Shown here piece after piece: positions 61,510 through 64,000 of a stretch of DNA of 64,000 nucleotides; within the stretch, counting starts at the first letter, position 1, and every line of letters begins with the position of its first letter. Position numbers and translations under genes: made by a program. The notes under the pieces are model-generated. The model saw nothing but the letters and a program-made list of their open reading frames with translations, had not been told where the DNA came from and did not search any database. Source of the DNA: Agarilytica sp045430305 (GTDB lineage: Bacteria; Pseudomonadota; Gammaproteobacteria; Pseudomonadales; Cellvibrionaceae); the NCBI GenBank assembly GCA_045430305.1, contig JAILXW010000002.1, positions 744,001 to 808,000 of the forward strand. The letters run 5' to 3'.

Positions 61510-62038
61510 GAGGGTCTCCTAACATTCTTTAGAATGAGTTTGGTCAAGTGTGTGTAATGCCTGGGCATCACTTTACGAGCAAGAAAGTCATTCATACCTA
61601 AGCTTTGCCAATGGTGTTCACCAAAAAGCGAGAAGCTTGGTATTTGAGGCGTTTACTCAGGCTTCAAAAGAAACCAGGTGACGCTCTTGTATGAAAGGCA
61701 GCCGTTCCATCTTATGTCGTGATGGTTTGACTGATATTGCCAGACTGGTCAGGCTAAACCTAAACCAAATCTGCGGTATCCGGGGTGATTAAGAACAATG
61801 TTGCAATAATAATGTCGTAAAGCCTGTTTCCAGACGCGCTTATATTACAGCAATGTGTCGTTTTTTGAACAATTTGTAGAAAATAATGACGCCTAAATCA
61901 AAGAATGCTCTGCAAGACGGCACTAGCTCCATAAGAACTCCATATTTTTTAGCATTCGGTTCGCTTTGAATTGCTTTTTTCAACTCTGCCCCAATAATGA
62001 TGGCTTTCTGAAACTGAATTTTTATACTCGGTCTTGCC
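61510..62038. other. Divergent region between phaB and the thioredoxin gene
   Basis: 529 bases. A perfect 14-bp palindrome, CATTCTTTAGAATG (61523-61536), lies 13 bases upstream of the phaB start, with TTGACC further upstream as a possible -35. A 66-codon minus-strand frame (61840-62040) has no ribosome site and is not called. No RNA gene seen. Confidence 0.45.
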
Positions 62039-62890
62039 ATGTCTCACATTGTTGATGTTACTCTCGAAAATGCCCAAAGCCAGCTAATTGAAGAGTCCTT
62101 TCAGCGTCCAGTGGTGATCGACTTTTGGGCAAGTTGGTGCGAGCCCTGTAAACAGTTGATGCCCGTACTGGAAAAGCTGGCAGACGAGTACGATGGCCAA
62201 TTTTTGCTGGCTAAAGTGGATTCCGATGAGTTGCAAATGGTTGCATCTCAGTTTGGCGTACGCAGCTTGCCTACCGTCATGGTGATGAAAGATGGTCAGC
62301 CTGTAGATGGCTTTACCGGTGTTCAGCCAGAGCCGCAGATTCGAGAAATTCTTGATAAGTACCTCCCGAAGCCCTACGAATTGAAGCTTAAGCAGGCGCA
62401 AGAACTTGTGTCAAAAGAGCAGTTCGAGACCGCAATGCCTGTGGCAAAAGAGGCCTACGAGCTTTCTGAAAAGCAGGCATCAGCGGCAGTCTTGTACGCT
62501 CGAATACAGACAAAAATGCGCCGTTTCTCGGAAGCAGAGGCTTTACTCGCCGAGGTGAAGCTCGCAGACCAAGATGAGATCTTTGAACAAGTAAAAGCCG
62601 AGCTGGAACTTGCCCAAGAAGCACAAAAAACACCAGAATTGCAGGCGCTTGAGGCGCAACTAAAAGCGCAGCCAGAAGATAGCGACATCGCTTTCCAGCT
62701 TGCTGTGCAATATAGCCAAAATGATTATCACCAAGAGTCGTTGGAAATACTCTTTGGGCTGATATCCAAAGACTTGAATGTTAAAGACGGTGAGGCAAAA
62801 AAGGTCTACCTCGATATTCTCGCTGTGCTTGGAAAAGGCGACCCGGTGGCCGCAAAGTATCAGCGTAAGCTATACACCTTGCTCTATTAA
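62039..62890 (+). CDS. ybbN: Thioredoxin-domain co-chaperone, YbbN/CnoX type
   Basis: 283 aa: N-terminal thioredoxin domain (about 1-110) with WASWCEPCKQLMP, then TPR-like helices (about 115-283), the YbbN/CnoX plan. E. coli CnoX lacks the first Cys of the pair; here both are present (CEPC), so it may also act as a redox enzyme. CnoX proteins hold unfolded proteins and pass them to DnaK and GroEL under oxidative stress. ATG 62039 has no strong ribosome site. serC follows 104 bases downstream. Confidence 0.9.
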   Translation: MSHIVDVTLENAQSQLIEESFQRPVVIDFWASWCEPCKQLMPVLEKLADEYDGQFLLAKVDSDELQMVASQFGVRSLPTVMVMKDGQPVDGFTGVQPEPQIREILDKYLPKPYELKLKQAQELVSKEQFETAMPVAKEAYELSEKQASAAVLYARIQTKMRRFSEAEALLAEVKLADQDEIFEQVKAELELAQEAQKTPELQALEAQLKAQPEDSDIAFQLAVQYSQNDYHQESLEILFGLISKDLNVKDGEAKKVYLDILAVLGKGDPVAAKYQRKLYTLLY

Positions 62891-62994
62891 CAGCTCAGTT
62901 CATTCTGACGACCAGATTTCAATTTTCAAACGCCAACTATTAATTACCAGTTATAAATGGGCCGCTTGGCCCGTGATACAAATTGAGGACACCT

Positions 62995-64000
62995 ATGACT
63001 AGCTTAGAGAAACCCAACAATCCAAATTTTTCTTCTGGCCCGTGTAGTAAACGCCCTGGGTACAGTGTCGAAAACTTGCAGCTAGATGTACTCGGGCGTT
63101 CTCACCGTTCCTCTCTGGGTAAAGCCGCATTACAGCGAGCATGTGATGACACCGCAGAATTACTTGGCTTGCCTGAAGGCTACAAAGTAGGGGTTGTGCC
63201 TGCCTCTGACACTGGCGCTATGGAAATGGCCATGTGGTCGCTTCTTGGTGAGCGCGGTGTAGATGTATTAGCCTGGGAATCATTCGGCAGTGGCTGGGTG
63301 AGTGATATTCAAAAACAATTAAAACTCGAAGACGTGCGCGCCATGGTTGCCGATTATGGCGAGCTACCAGATTTGAACGCGGTAGATTTTTCCCGCGATG
63401 TGGTTTTCACTTGGAACGGTACCACTTCCGGCGTGAAATTAGCCGATGGCGATTGGATTGCAGATGACCGTGAAGGCCTCACGATTTGTGATGCAACGTC
63501 TGCTGTTTTCGCAATGGACATTCCCTGGGAAAAAATCGACGTAGCAACGTTTAGCTGGCAGAAAGTGTTGGGTGGCGAAGGTGCGCACGGCGTGCTGATT
63601 TTGAGCCCTCGCGCGATAGCCCGTTTAGAATCTTACACGCCACCTTGGCCAATGCCGAAAATTTTCCGTCTTACTAAAGGCGGCAAGTTGATCGACGGAA
63701 TATTTAAAGGTGCCACCATCAATACGCCTTCCATGCTTTGTGTTTCTGACTACTTAGATGCGCTTGATTGGGTCAAATCTATTGGTGGCGTTAAAGGTGC
63801 GATCGAGCGTTCACAAGCCAACCTTGACGTTGTTAAGAATTTTGTTAGCGCCAATGATTGGATCGACTTTCTTCCCAAAGAAGAGGCGACTATTTCCAAT
63901 ACCAGTATTTGCCTTACTTTGAATGCAGAGGCAGATCAGGTGAAAGCAATGGTGAAGTTACTTGATAAAGAAGGTGTGGCATACGACATTGGTGCTTACC
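62995..64000 (+). CDS. serC: Phosphoserine aminotransferase, cut by the window end
   Basis: Makes 3-phosphoserine from 3-phosphohydroxypyruvate and glutamate in serine synthesis, using PLP. 335 codons are seen from ATG 62995 (GAGG six bases upstream); the C terminus is outside the window. Seen: NFSSGPCSKRPGY, HRSSLGKAAL, CDATSAVFAMDIPW, and the PLP-lysine region FSWQKVLGGEGAHG. These fit the proteobacterial/archaeal-type SerC subgroup rather than the E. coli type. Confidence 0.92.
   Translation, partial: MTSLEKPNNPNFSSGPCSKRPGYSVENLQLDVLGRSHRSSLGKAALQRACDDTAELLGLPEGYKVGVVPASDTGAMEMAMWSLLGERGVDVLAWESFGSGWVSDIQKQLKLEDVRAMVADYGELPDLNAVDFSRDVVFTWNGTTSGVKLADGDWIADDREGLTICDATSAVFAMDIPWEKIDVATFSWQKVLGGEGAHGVLILSPRAIARLESYTPPWPMPKIFRLTKGGKLIDGIFKGATINTPSMLCVSDYLDALDWVKSIGGVKGAIERSQANLDVVKNFVSANDWIDFLPKEEATISNTSICLTLNAEADQVKAMVKLLDKEGVAYDIGAY

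Noticed and set aside
61840..62040. 66-codon minus-strand frame upstream of the thioredoxin gene
   Set aside because: No ribosome site, its start overlaps the thioredoxin ATG and it covers the probable promoter; no recognisable domain.

Overview
The window looks like ordinary chromosome from a heterotrophic, motile gammaproteobacterium, most like the marine Cellvibrionales/Alteromonadales-type bacteria. This rests on the gene content: TonB receptor, SelO, TrhO, DusC, BolA, a CrbS/MxtR-type sensor kinase, a class I PHA synthase with phasins and a glucuronate pathway. GC looks moderate by eye (mid-40s percent; not computed). The genus is an inference. I saw no rRNA, tRNA, CRISPR array, transposase or prophage gene.

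Layout. 0-6.5 kb: a membrane c-di-GMP phosphodiesterase, a coiled-coil membrane protein, class I fumarase, PhhB, a small zinc-ribbon-like protein and a SprT-type protein. 6.5-11.6 kb: hexuronate catabolism, with uxuA divergent from uxuB-uxaC-kdgK. 11.7-13.4 kb: a Cache chemoreceptor with a sigma28-like promoter. 13.7-19.6 kb: an alpha/beta hydrolase facing a six-gene minus-strand operon (MFS, TetR, isomerase-type crotonase, CoA ligase, and two MaoC-type proteins of which one lacks catalytic residues); its substrate is unknown. 19.7-25.6 kb: APC permease, two small membrane/secreted proteins, selO and ggt. 25.6-31.4 kb: three tandem paralogous GAF-GGDEF cyclases, then dusC. 32.9-36.8 kb: pyk, a response regulator, bolA and trhO. 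37.0-42.1 kb: a TetR-RND-LolA-like-outer membrane protein operon, followed by a second Cache chemoreceptor.

44-61.5 kb is one large metabolic theme: a TonB receptor, a GntP-family permease, a CrbS/MxtR-type kinase with a LuxR-type regulator, a LysR regulator divergent from 3-oxoacid CoA-transferase A/B, 3-hydroxybutyrate dehydrogenase, a 78-aa protein, PHA synthase, PhaR, two phasins and acetoacetyl-CoA reductase. Together these can import or mobilise hydroxybutyrate/acetoacetate, link it to acetyl-CoA sensing, and store or release it as polyhydroxybutyrate. No PhaA thiolase or depolymerase is in the window. The last 2 kb hold a YbbN/CnoX-type thioredoxin and the start of serC, cut by the window edge.

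The most unusual signals are regulatory: selO seems to start at ATC behind a Shine-Dalgarno that can fold into a hairpin; the outer-membrane gene of the RND operon carries a terminator-like hairpin, a T8 and a G8 tract inside its signal-peptide codons; a 13-bp PhaR-like repeat brackets the phasin promoter exactly 60 bp apart; and a palindromic TetR operator sits between the -35 and -10 of the RND operon promoter.
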